From positions 1 to 38,715 of the IMG/VR virus record IMGVR_UViG_3300047325_000054: DNA of 38,715 nt; one strand, written 5' to 3'. The notes under the pieces were generated by a model. It was not told the origin of the DNA, did no database searches, and worked only from the letters and a program-made list of their open reading frames with translations. The translations under genes and the position numbers were made by a program. The DNA comes from a virus. This document shows positions 1 to 6,687 of the stretch, in pieces; position 1 is the first letter of the stretch; each line of letters begins with the position of its first letter.

Positions 1-2
1 AT

Positions 3-104
3 GTCGTGGCCTCGGGCTCGCTCACCGCGGGCAGCGTGACCGCCGGCATCGTGCTGGATAGCGACGGCAACCAGAAATACTACCCGCGCGGCTACACCGC
101 GTAA
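3..104 (+). CDS. C-terminal end of a virion head protein (5' partial)
   Basis: An open frame enters from the left edge and stops with TAA at 102-104, giving 33 residues ending in KYYPRGYTA. It has no start in the window. A GGAGG-led small gene follows 12 bases later, then the head-tail adaptor. In podoviruses this position is normally held by the major capsid or another head protein, so that is the likely identity, inferred from position only. The visible residues are too few to assign a family. Confidence 0.6.
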   Translation, partial: VVASGSLTAGSVTAGIVLDSDGNQKYYPRGYTA

Positions 105-116
105 TCGGAGGCGACG

Positions 117-356
117 ATGGCGCTCTATGAAGTTCTGGAAGACAGCTACATCAACGAGCGCCTCGTCAAGGCCGGTTCGGTGATCGATTACACGCCGCCG
201 AAAGCCGTGAAGAAGCCGCCGGCCAATGCCTCGGAAGAGGAGAAGGCCAAGCCGGAATATCAGGACACGGTGATCGGCAAGAACCTGCGCCTCGCCAAGA
301 GCAACGCCGAGCCGCGCGAGATCGCGGCAGAAGTTGTGACCCGCCCCGGCGATTAA
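117..356 (+). CDS. Small hypothetical head-region protein
   Basis: This 79-residue protein starts at ATG 117 behind a textbook Shine-Dalgarno (GGAGG at 107-111, 5-base spacing). It is charged, with a Lys/Glu/Pro-rich middle (about residues 25-50), and has no signal peptide or membrane segment. It sits between the capsid-type gene end and the head-tail adaptor, so a minor head or completion role is likely. I do not recognise a family. The 33 bases downstream hold a small GC-rich inverted repeat (361-375) without a T-run. Confidence 0.85.
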   Translation: MALYEVLEDSYINERLVKAGSVIDYTPPKAVKKPPANASEEEKAKPEYQDTVIGKNLRLAKSNAEPREIAAEVVTRPGD

Positions 357-389
357 TCCTGCCCGCATGGGCGGGGGAAAGGAACGCGC

Positions 390-1256
390 GTGACCTCGCT
401 TGTCCAGACCTGGAATATGGCGCTGGGGCGATTGGGCACGCACCAATTCATCTCATCGCTTAGCGACACTAGCACCAATGCCGGCGTGTGCCGGGCCTAT
501 TACGATCAAGCGCGGCGCGCGTGCCTCGCTGATTATGATTGGCCGTTTGCCAAGGTTCTGATCCCGCTGAACCGCACCAGCAACCAGGCGCCGCCGCCTT
601 GGGATCTGGAATATGTGCGACCGGAATGCATCCGGGTGCGCGGCATCGCCGTGATACAGCCGCCGGCACCTTACAGCGTCGATACCGTGTTGAGCGGCAC
701 CGCGTCGTATATCGACTTTGGCGGGCCGATCTTGCAGACCGGTGGGCCGGCGTATCAGGGCCAGTCGCAACCCTTCATCCAGGGCAACCCGTCGCCTACC
801 GTGATCCCGTTCACGACGGGCTCGGTCATGGCGCCGGTTGCGAACATCCTGACGCTGCCGCCTCCGCCTCCGATGGGCTCGGGCGGTAGCAGCGGGCAGC
901 CGATATACGAAAGCTATTTGCAGCCTGGCGGCGTGACGCGCGTGATCTGGACCAATGCGGCCAATGCGGCGGCGTGGTGCACGATCGACGTGCTAGATCC
1001 GAACGGCTGGGAGCCTGGCTTCGTCAACGCGTTTTCGTGGTTTCTGGCCAAGGAAATTGCGCTGGAAATTACCGGGTCGGCGTCGGTGCAGGAAGCGATG
1101 GCGTCGGGTGCGATGGATGCTATGAGCAAGGCATCTGCCGCCGAGGGCAATGAGGAAACCCAGATCGCATCGTGGAACGCAGATTGGATCGACGCCCGCG
1201 ATGGATTTTGGGGAGGGTATGGCTACGGGCGGGGTGGCTATGGCGGCGGATATTAA
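390..1256 (+). CDS. Head-tail adaptor (T7 gp11/P22 gp4-type connector)
   Basis: A 288-residue protein starting with GTG behind GGAAAGGA. The first 55 residues carry the pattern typical of podovirus adaptors that sit under the portal and carry the nozzle: an NMALGRLG motif, an SLSD segment, a Cys-Arg-x-Tyr-Tyr-Asp helix and a DYDWPFA motif. The middle (residues 125-180) is Pro/Gly-rich and low in complexity, and the C terminus is a Gly/Tyr tail (GYGYGRGGYGGGY). The gene precedes the nozzle gene as expected, but two glycosyltransferase-like genes lie between. The family call rests on the N-terminal motif and gene order; the exact class (gp11-like or gp4-like) is uncertain. Confidence 0.8.
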   Translation: MTSLVQTWNMALGRLGTHQFISSLSDTSTNAGVCRAYYDQARRACLADYDWPFAKVLIPLNRTSNQAPPPWDLEYVRPECIRVRGIAVIQPPAPYSVDTVLSGTASYIDFGGPILQTGGPAYQGQSQPFIQGNPSPTVIPFTTGSVMAPVANILTLPPPPPMGSGGSSGQPIYESYLQPGGVTRVIWTNAANAAAWCTIDVLDPNGWEPGFVNAFSWFLAKEIALEITGSASVQEAMASGAMDAMSKASAAEGNEETQIASWNADWIDARDGFWGGYGYGRGGYGGGY

Positions 1257-1827
1257 GCGCAGGCTGGTCTATTTCCGCTCGGACAAAGCCCCGGAATTGC
1301 ATGGGCAGTTCGATGTGTTTTGGAGCGACTACTCGGATGGGCTGAGCAAGCTGTCGAGTTTCCTGGGCCATTCTGATCTGCACGATTATGAGCAAGTGCT
1401 GTTTATGGATGGCGACTTGACCGTGGTCCGCCGCGATCTGGATGGGCTATTCGATATTGCGGATCGCAACGGTTATGCGTTGTGTCAGCCGGCGGTTGTC
1501 GGGTCAGTCAACCATGAAGTGACCTGGCACCGTGGCATTGGCGGCGCGCGCTGCTCGGGGTTTGTCGAAATCATGTGTCCGCTCTTTTCACGCGCGGCGC
1601 TCAAAACCTGCCTGCATACTTTCGGCGCAAGCATATCGGGCTGGGGCCTGGATTACGTGTGGTCAAAGCTGCTGGGTGCGGCGAACCTATTCGTGGTGGA
1701 TGATGTGGTGGTGCGGCACAACACGCCGTGCGATTGGCGCAGTGGGCCGTTCTACGCCTATCTGCGCCAACTCGGGATTGATCCGTGGCACGAGCTAAAC
1801 GCGGTTCGGGCGGCATACGATGCTTAG
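1219..1827 (+). CDS. DUF707-like glycosyltransferase-type protein
   Basis: About 200 residues resembling DUF707 proteins, thought to be GT-A fold transferases. Visible motifs in order are YFRSD, FMDGDL (acidic, metal-site-like), LCQPAVVGS, GFVEIMCP, SGWGLDYVW and a VVRHNTPC histidine motif. It overlaps the adaptor gene. Starts at 1150, 1201, 1219 and 1240 are all in frame; none has ideally spaced SD bases, and 1219 or 1240 fits the domain boundary best. The next gene starts inside its last codons (1820), so the two are translationally coupled. Such genes are not part of the standard virion set. The likely role is sugar transfer to the virion or to host surface glycan; the substrate is unknown. 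Confidence 0.75.
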   Translation: MATGGVAMAADIKRRLVYFRSDKAPELHGQFDVFWSDYSDGLSKLSSFLGHSDLHDYEQVLFMDGDLTVVRRDLDGLFDIADRNGYALCQPAVVGSVNHEVTWHRGIGGARCSGFVEIMCPLFSRAALKTCLHTFGASISGWGLDYVWSKLLGAANLFVVDDVVVRHNTPCDWRSGPFYAYLRQLGIDPWHELNAVRAAYDA

Positions 1828-2644
1828 GGTCGCGGTTGTCGCAATGGTCAAGAATGAGGCGGATATCCTGCCGGCTTGGCTGTCGAACATTGCGCGCTGG
1901 GCCGAATTCGCCGTGCTGATCGACCATGGATCGAGCGACGGCAGCACTGAACTGATGCACGCCGCTGCGCACCGCCGAAAATGGGAAGTCTGGCACGAGA
2001 GCAATCCGGCCTATCACCAGGAAGCCTACACCACGCGCGCGGTCGAGCATGCATTTGCGCTCGGTGCCGATTGGGTGCTGCCGCTGGATGCGGATGAGTT
2101 GTTGCAGGTATCGGGCCGCGCTGAATTGGCCGCGCGCCTGGCCGATGTACCGCTGGGCGCCACCGGTGCGCTGCATTGGATGAACTGCATTCCGGCGCGT
2201 GACGCGGGTATGTGGTGGTTTACGCCTTGGCGCGCCGGCACATGCAAAGCGGCAATCCCACGCGCACTGTGGCGTCCCGGCGTGTCGCTGCCGCTGGGCA
2301 ATCATCACCTGGAATTCTGCGGCGAGAAGGTGCGGTCCAGCTATGCGGCCGATCTGCTGCATTTCCCGCTGCGGAGCGTGGCGCAGATGCGGCACAAGAT
2401 CGAGCAAGGCGTGGAAGCGCTGCGGCTACGTGGCGACGATGGCGGGCCGTTCCAGCAATGGCGCTGGGGTGCGGCCGCGCTGAAAGCCGGCGTGGACCAT
2501 GAATTGCTGAGCGCGTGGGCCTGCCGCTATCCGTGCCCGCCGCTGCCCGGGTTCGAGCGCATCACGGAGCGGGATTTCTCGCGCTGGGGTTGGCGTTGTG
2601 GCCCCGGGCCGCGCTGTGGGGCACCATGTCGAGAGCTCGCATAA
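1820..2644 (+). CDS. Family 2-like glycosyltransferase (Glyco_tranf_2_4 type)
   Basis: A 274-residue protein with the nucleotide-sugar-binding N terminus of GT2-like enzymes: MVKNEAD at residues 9-15, DHGSSDGS from residue 35, and the metal-binding LDADEL at 89-94 (D90, D92). The rest holds Trp/His-rich segments usual in this family's acceptor half, and the Cys/Pro/Arg-rich C terminus looks unconserved. Its start overlaps the DUF707-like gene by 8 bases, and its TAA overlaps the nozzle ATG (TAATG). With its neighbour it forms a two-gene insert in the virion operon, presumably expressed late with the structural genes. The acceptor cannot be read from the sequence. Confidence 0.82.
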   Translation: MLRVAVVAMVKNEADILPAWLSNIARWAEFAVLIDHGSSDGSTELMHAAAHRRKWEVWHESNPAYHQEAYTTRAVEHAFALGADWVLPLDADELLQVSGRAELAARLADVPLGATGALHWMNCIPARDAGMWWFTPWRAGTCKAAIPRALWRPGVSLPLGNHHLEFCGEKVRSSYAADLLHFPLRSVAQMRHKIEQGVEALRLRGDDGGPFQQWRWGAAALKAGVDHELLSAWACRYPCPPLPGFERITERDFSRWGWRCGPGPRCGAPCRELA

Positions 2645-5600
2645 TGGCAGACCGCGGCGGCGCTGCGTCGGACGGCAAGGACACGGGTGCAATCCTCCAG
2701 GGCAGTTTTGCGTCTGGTGAGCTCGCGCCGGCACTCTACGCCCGCACGGACCTCGCCAAGTTCCACAGCGGCGCGAAGCTGCTTCGGAACTTCTTCGTGC
2801 AGTCGCAGGGCGGTGTGCTCAACCGCGCCGGCACGCAGTTTTGTGGCTTCGTCCCCGGCGGGGATGTCGCCTCCCGGCTGATCCCGTTCAGTTTCAACCT
2901 CATCCAGACCTACGCGATCTTGCTGGTTCCTGGAGCGATTTATTTCGTTGCCAACGGGCCGAACGGGCCCGGCTTCGTCACCGCGGACGGAACGCCAACC
3001 GGAGCGCTGGTTACGGCCACGACGCCTTATGCCGCTGGCGATCTGTTCGACATCACCTTCACGCAGTCGGCCGATGTGCTGACGCTGTGCCACCCCTCCT
3101 ATCCGCCGGCCCAGGTGACGCGAGAAAGCGCCATTTCCTGGGTCTATGCGCCGATCAAGGCCGGCAGCCAGTTGAAGGCGCCAAACGTTACTCTGCTGCA
3201 CGGGACCAACCAAGGATACCCGGACGGCGACACCAATATTCAGGTGCTGCCGAACGGCTTTGAATACGCCGTCACTGCCTGCAAGATCAATCCGCCGGAC
3301 GAAAGCGCTCTCGGCAACTCTATGTCGTGCGTGAACTACGATCTCGGGTTCAATAACTACGGCGTTTACAACGATCTGTATTGGGTTCCTCCGACGGGAC
3401 AGGCGCAGGATTACTTCAACGTCTATCGCTACTTCTTGGGCGCATGGAGCTTTTGCGCTTCCACGGTCGGGCGGCTGGCGACCGGCGGAAACGGCGAGAC
3501 CGGCGGGCAGCTTGCGCTGAACTGGAAGGACACGGGCGTCACGCCGGACACCAACACCACGCCGCCGCAAAACACCAATCCGTTCTATGAGTCGCAGTTT
3601 ACCGGCAGCATCAGCGGCAGCACTCTCAGCATCTCGTCTTTTGGTGACGGCACCATTGCGCCAGGCGATCTGCTTGCCGGGCAGGGCGTGGCGGCTTCGA
3701 CCAGTGTGCTGAATTGCATTTCCGGTTCCTCGTTCACCGGATCCATCAACGGCACGATCCTAACGGCCACGGCTTTTTCGTCCGGCAACATCAGCGTGGG
3801 CGATGAGATCATTCTGCCGGGCACGTCGAACGGGCCGACCGTGACGGCGATCGGCGCCGGCCAGACGGGCGGCGGCGCGGGCACCTACGGGATGAGTGCG
3901 AACAACGTCACCGGCCAGGAGGGCATGCTCGTGCTGTCCGGCGGCGCGGCGACGTTCGCGGTGAGCAACTCTCAGACCGTGGCGTCCGAAACGATGATGG
4001 GCCCCATGGGCACCTTCACGGCCTCGATCACCGGCACCGTGCTGAGTGCGACAGGGTTGACCGCGGGCACGATCAACCTGGGCGATACCATCACCGGCAC
4101 GAGCGTTTCCTCCGGCACCACGATCGCCTCGAACCTCACCGGTGCGTCCATCATCGGGCAGATGAACGGCAAGACGCTTCAGGTGCTGAACCCGGGCGCG
4201 GGCGAGCCGGAGGTGGGGAACGCCGTCGTCGGCCCAAGCATCAGCTCGTCTACGACGATCACCAGCATTGGGCAGAACGCGGAGGCGGGAGGCGACGGCA
4301 CTTACGTGCTTTCGGCCGGCCTCACCACGCAGAGCCAGGGCATGATGTCGTTCACGGCCGGCGCGGCGACCTTCCAGGTCAGCCAGGCGCAGAACGTGAC
4401 CAGCACGGCCATGACCGGCGGTGTGGCCTATCCCAGCGCCTGCTGCTATTTCCAGCAGCGCGCGGTGTTTGGCGGCCCGAATTCAAACCCGCAGGGCATC
4501 GTTTTCAGCCGTTCGGGCAACTATGCGAACTTCAACGCAAGCCAGCCGATTCGGGACGATGATGCGATCTCGCTGACGATCGCTTCGAGCCAGGTCAATT
4601 CCGTGCGGCATTTGGTGGCGGTGAATGACCTGATCGTCTTCACCAATTCCAGCGCATGGAAGTTGAGCGGGCAAAGCAACTCCGGCGACGTGATCACGCC
4701 AAGCAACGTGGTGTGCGTCCCACAGGCCTATAACGGCTGCTCGAACGTGCCGCCGATCGTGGTGAGCCCCGACATCCTCTACGTGCAGGAGAAGGGGAAT
4801 ACGGTTCGCGACCTGTCCTACAACATCTATGCGAACCTGTATTCCGGCACCGATATCTCGATCCTGTCGAGCCACCTGTTCTTCGGCTACAGCATCGTGG
4901 ATTGGTGCTTTGCTCGTGAGCCGTGGAAGATCGTCTGGGCGACCCGCAATGACGGGACAATGCTCGGCCTGACCTACTCCAAAGATCAAGATGTCTATGC
5001 CTGGCACCACCATGACACGGCGCCGTGCGTGGACGGCTCGGGCAACTCCTACCCTTCGACGTTCGAGAGCGTGTGCAGCATCAGCGAAGGCCAGGAGGAT
5101 GTGGTCTATTGCATCGTGCGGCGGTTCCTGAACGGCGCATGGACGCGGACTGTCGAGCGGATGCAGAGCCGGATCCTGGGCGCCGGGGACAGCGACATCA
5201 CCGCGGCCTGGTTTGTGGATTGCGGGCTGCAATATTCTGGGCCGCCGGTCTCGACGGTGACGGGTCTCACGCATCTTGTCGGGCAAACTGTGTCGATCCT
5301 GGCCGATGGCGCGGTGAAGTCCCAACAGGTGGTTCCGATCAGCGGCGCCATTACGATCAATGCCCCTGCCAGCGTCATCACGGTCGGGCTGCCGATCCAG
5401 GCGCAGATGGAAACGCTACCCCTGGATGCCGGCGAGCCGACCGTGCAGGGCAAATACAAGCGCGTCACGAAGCTGCGGCTCTACGAATACAATACCCGGG
5501 GGCTAAAGGCTGGCGCTGTATCGCAGAGCCAGGGACCGCTTTTGCAGGAAACCGGAGCTCAGTGGGGCAGGGCAGTATGGGGCTCGCCGCCAGCGCTCTA

Positions 5601-5727
5601 TACGGGGCAGACGCTGCTGCACATCCCGGGCGTTTGGGACACCTATGGAACGCTGTTCGTGCAGCAGGATTACCCGCTGCCGGCTTGCTTGCTGGGCATT
5701 GAGCCTTGGGTGAGCGTCGGTGAGTAA
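2644..5727 (+). CDS. Tail nozzle protein (T7 gp12/TTPB-like) with repeat insertion
   Basis: The start at ATG 2644 (TAATG overlap) gives 1027 residues; a longer frame back to 2515 lies inside the glycosyltransferase. Residues 20-65 carry the signature of podovirus nozzle proteins: GSFASGELAPALYARTD, then a LLRNFFV segment and QGGVLNRAGTQF. The core resumes after about residue 590 with YPSACCYFQQR, FSRSGNY and a C-terminal part typical of these beta-rich proteins. Between about 318 and 590 lies a Gly/Ser/Thr-rich region of degenerate repeats, which makes this protein longer than T7 gp12 (about 794 residues). The product should form the distal tail tube through which DNA leaves. The next gene overlaps its end by 8 bases. 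Confidence 0.85.
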   Translation: MADRGGAASDGKDTGAILQGSFASGELAPALYARTDLAKFHSGAKLLRNFFVQSQGGVLNRAGTQFCGFVPGGDVASRLIPFSFNLIQTYAILLVPGAIYFVANGPNGPGFVTADGTPTGALVTATTPYAAGDLFDITFTQSADVLTLCHPSYPPAQVTRESAISWVYAPIKAGSQLKAPNVTLLHGTNQGYPDGDTNIQVLPNGFEYAVTACKINPPDESALGNSMSCVNYDLGFNNYGVYNDLYWVPPTGQAQDYFNVYRYFLGAWSFCASTVGRLATGGNGETGGQLALNWKDTGVTPDTNTTPPQNTNPFYESQFTGSISGSTLSISSFGDGTIAPGDLLAGQGVAASTSVLNCISGSSFTGSINGTILTATAFSSGNISVGDEIILPGTSNGPTVTAIGAGQTGGGAGTYGMSANNVTGQEGMLVLSGGAATFAVSNSQTVASETMMGPMGTFTASITGTVLSATGLTAGTINLGDTITGTSVSSGTTIASNLTGASIIGQMNGKTLQVLNPGAGEPEVGNAVVGPSISSSTTITSIGQNAEAGGDGTYVLSAGLTTQSQGMMSFTAGAATFQVSQAQNVTSTAMTGGVAYPSACCYFQQRAVFGGPNSNPQGIVFSRSGNYANFNASQPIRDDDAISLTIASSQVNSVRHLVAVNDLIVFTNSSAWKLSGQSNSGDVITPSNVVCVPQAYNGCSNVPPIVVSPDILYVQEKGNTVRDLSYNIYANLYSGTDISILSSHLFFGYSIVDWCFAREPWKIVWATRNDGTMLGLTYSKDQDVYAWHHHDTAPCVDGSGNSYPSTFESVCSISEGQEDVVYCIVRRFLNGAWTRTVERMQSRILGAGDSDITAAWFVDCGLQYSGPPVSTVTGLTHLVGQTVSILADGAVKSQQVVPISGAITINAPASVITVGLPIQAQMETLPLDAGEPTVQGKYKRVTKLRLYEYNTRGLKAGAVSQSQGPLLQETGAQWGRAVWGSPPALYTGQTLLHIPGVWDTYGTLFVQQDYPLPACLLGIEPWVSVGE
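3595..4415 (+). repeat. Degenerate repeats inserted in the nozzle gene
   Basis: The nozzle protein here contains at least three, probably four, copies of a beta-rich unit. Each opens FTGSISG/FTGSING/FTASITG/IIGQMNG, continues with T(L/V)xxxxxxxGxIxxGDxI, then a Gly/Thr stretch, and two end in AATFxVSxxQxV. Unit length is roughly 65-80 residues with clear divergence, so these are old protein repeats rather than recent DNA duplications. Similar Gly/Thr-rich modules are common in phage surface proteins. Confidence 0.7.
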
Positions 5728-6184
5728 GCGCATCTCCTATGCCATCGCGACACCGCAAGATGCTGCATGGCTCGGTTCGCGTCTGCGGCCCGCTGATGTG
5801 GCAGAAGTTAAGGCTGCGATTGGGTTGACGCCTGAACGCGCTGTGGAGGTATCGTTTCGGGCATCGACCTGCGCCGTCACGGCGCTGTGGAATGGCGAGC
5901 CTGCCGGAATGTTCGGTATCGTGCCTGTGAGCACCCTGGATGGCGTGGGTGCGCCGTGGATGCTCGGCACGGATCGCGCGGACATGCTGGCGCGGGAATG
6001 GCTCGTTGAAGCGCCGCAGTGGCTGAAGCTTTTAGGTGACGGCTATTTTGTGCTGCGAAATTGGGTTGATGCGCGTAACGTGCGGTCAATCGTGTGGCTG
6101 CGGCGCATGGGGTTCAAAATAGAAAAGGCCGAGCCGTGGGGCACGGCCGGATTGCCATTCCATCGTTTTGAAAGGCGAGTGTGA
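5720..6184 (+). CDS. GNAT-like protein at the T7 gp13 (internal virion protein A) position
   Basis: A 154-residue protein starting with GTG inside the nozzle gene end. The sequence reads as a GNAT-fold acetyltransferase relative: an RISYAIATPQDAAWL N terminus, a central GEPAGMFGIVP strand pair, and a C-terminal NVRSIVWLRRMGF segment that resembles the acetyl-CoA-binding end of such proteins. Podoviruses often place a GNAT-like protein here, equivalent in position to T7 gp13. It is followed by a gp14-like protein through TGATG. Whether it is an enzyme or a structural or assembly factor cannot be told from sequence. Confidence 0.7.
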   Translation: MSKRISYAIATPQDAAWLGSRLRPADVAEVKAAIGLTPERAVEVSFRASTCAVTALWNGEPAGMFGIVPVSTLDGVGAPWMLGTDRADMLAREWLVEAPQWLKLLGDGYFVLRNWVDARNVRSIVWLRRMGFKIEKAEPWGTAGLPFHRFERRV

Positions 6185-6687
6185 TGTGCGTTCCAGCACA
6201 AGCGGCTTCAGCCGGATCGTCGTTGGCCGGACAGTTGGTGTCGAGCGCATTTAGCGCATACGGCCAGATACAGCAGGGTCAAGCGCAGGCCGCAGCGGCA
6301 CGGTTCAACGCGAACCAGGCCGACCAGCAGGCGGCTTCCACCATGACCGCGGCGCGCATTAACGAGCAGCAGACCTACCGCGAGGGAGATCAGCTTGAGG
6401 GGAAAGCCCGGGCTGCCATGGGCGCAAACGGCGTCGAATTGAACAGCGGCAGCGCATTGGCTGTGCAGCAGGGTATCGGTCAGCGCACCGGTCAGAACGT
6501 GGCTGCTCAGGATTACAACGCACGATTGGCGCAGTGGGGAGGCTTGCAGCAGGCGAACATGCTCAACGCCCAGGCTTCGAACGACACGCAGGCGGCTACG
6601 ATTGGTGCAGTCGGCACCATGCTTAGCGGTGCTTCTCAGGTGGCAGGGAAATGGGCCAGCTTCCAGCAGCAAGGTGTATTTAGCTGA
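6184..6687 (+). CDS. Internal virion protein B-like (T7 gp14-type ejection protein)
   Basis: ATG 6184 overlaps the preceding stop (TGATG); a GTG one codon earlier is also in frame. The 167-residue protein is Ala/Gln-rich. It has a hydrophobic N-terminal stretch (about residues 5-30, SSLAGQLVSSAFSAYGQIQQ), then a long helical region with heptad-like Ala/Gln/Asn content and a second weakly hydrophobic segment near residues 135-155. This is typical of gp14-like proteins, which leave the capsid and form part of the ejection channel in the outer membrane. Position between the gp13-like and transglycosylase genes supports this. The stop overlaps the next ATG. Confidence 0.75.
   Translation: MCVPAQAASAGSSLAGQLVSSAFSAYGQIQQGQAQAAAARFNANQADQQAASTMTAARINEQQTYREGDQLEGKARAAMGANGVELNSGSALAVQQGIGQRTGQNVAAQDYNARLAQWGGLQQANMLNAQASNDTQAATIGAVGTMLSGASQVAGKWASFQQQGVFS

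Noticed and set aside
361-375. GCCC/GGGC inverted repeat between the small head gene and the adaptor gene
   Set aside because: The stem is only 4-5 bp and no T-run follows, so it is not convincing as a terminator.
2515-2643. 43-codon N-terminal extension of the nozzle protein
   Set aside because: It lies inside the glycosyltransferase gene. The conserved GELAPALYARTDLAKF region begins after ATG 2644, which has the TAATG overlap usual here.
2527-3570. Minus-strand open frame of 347 codons
   Set aside because: Antisense to the well-supported nozzle gene N terminus, with the same shadow composition.
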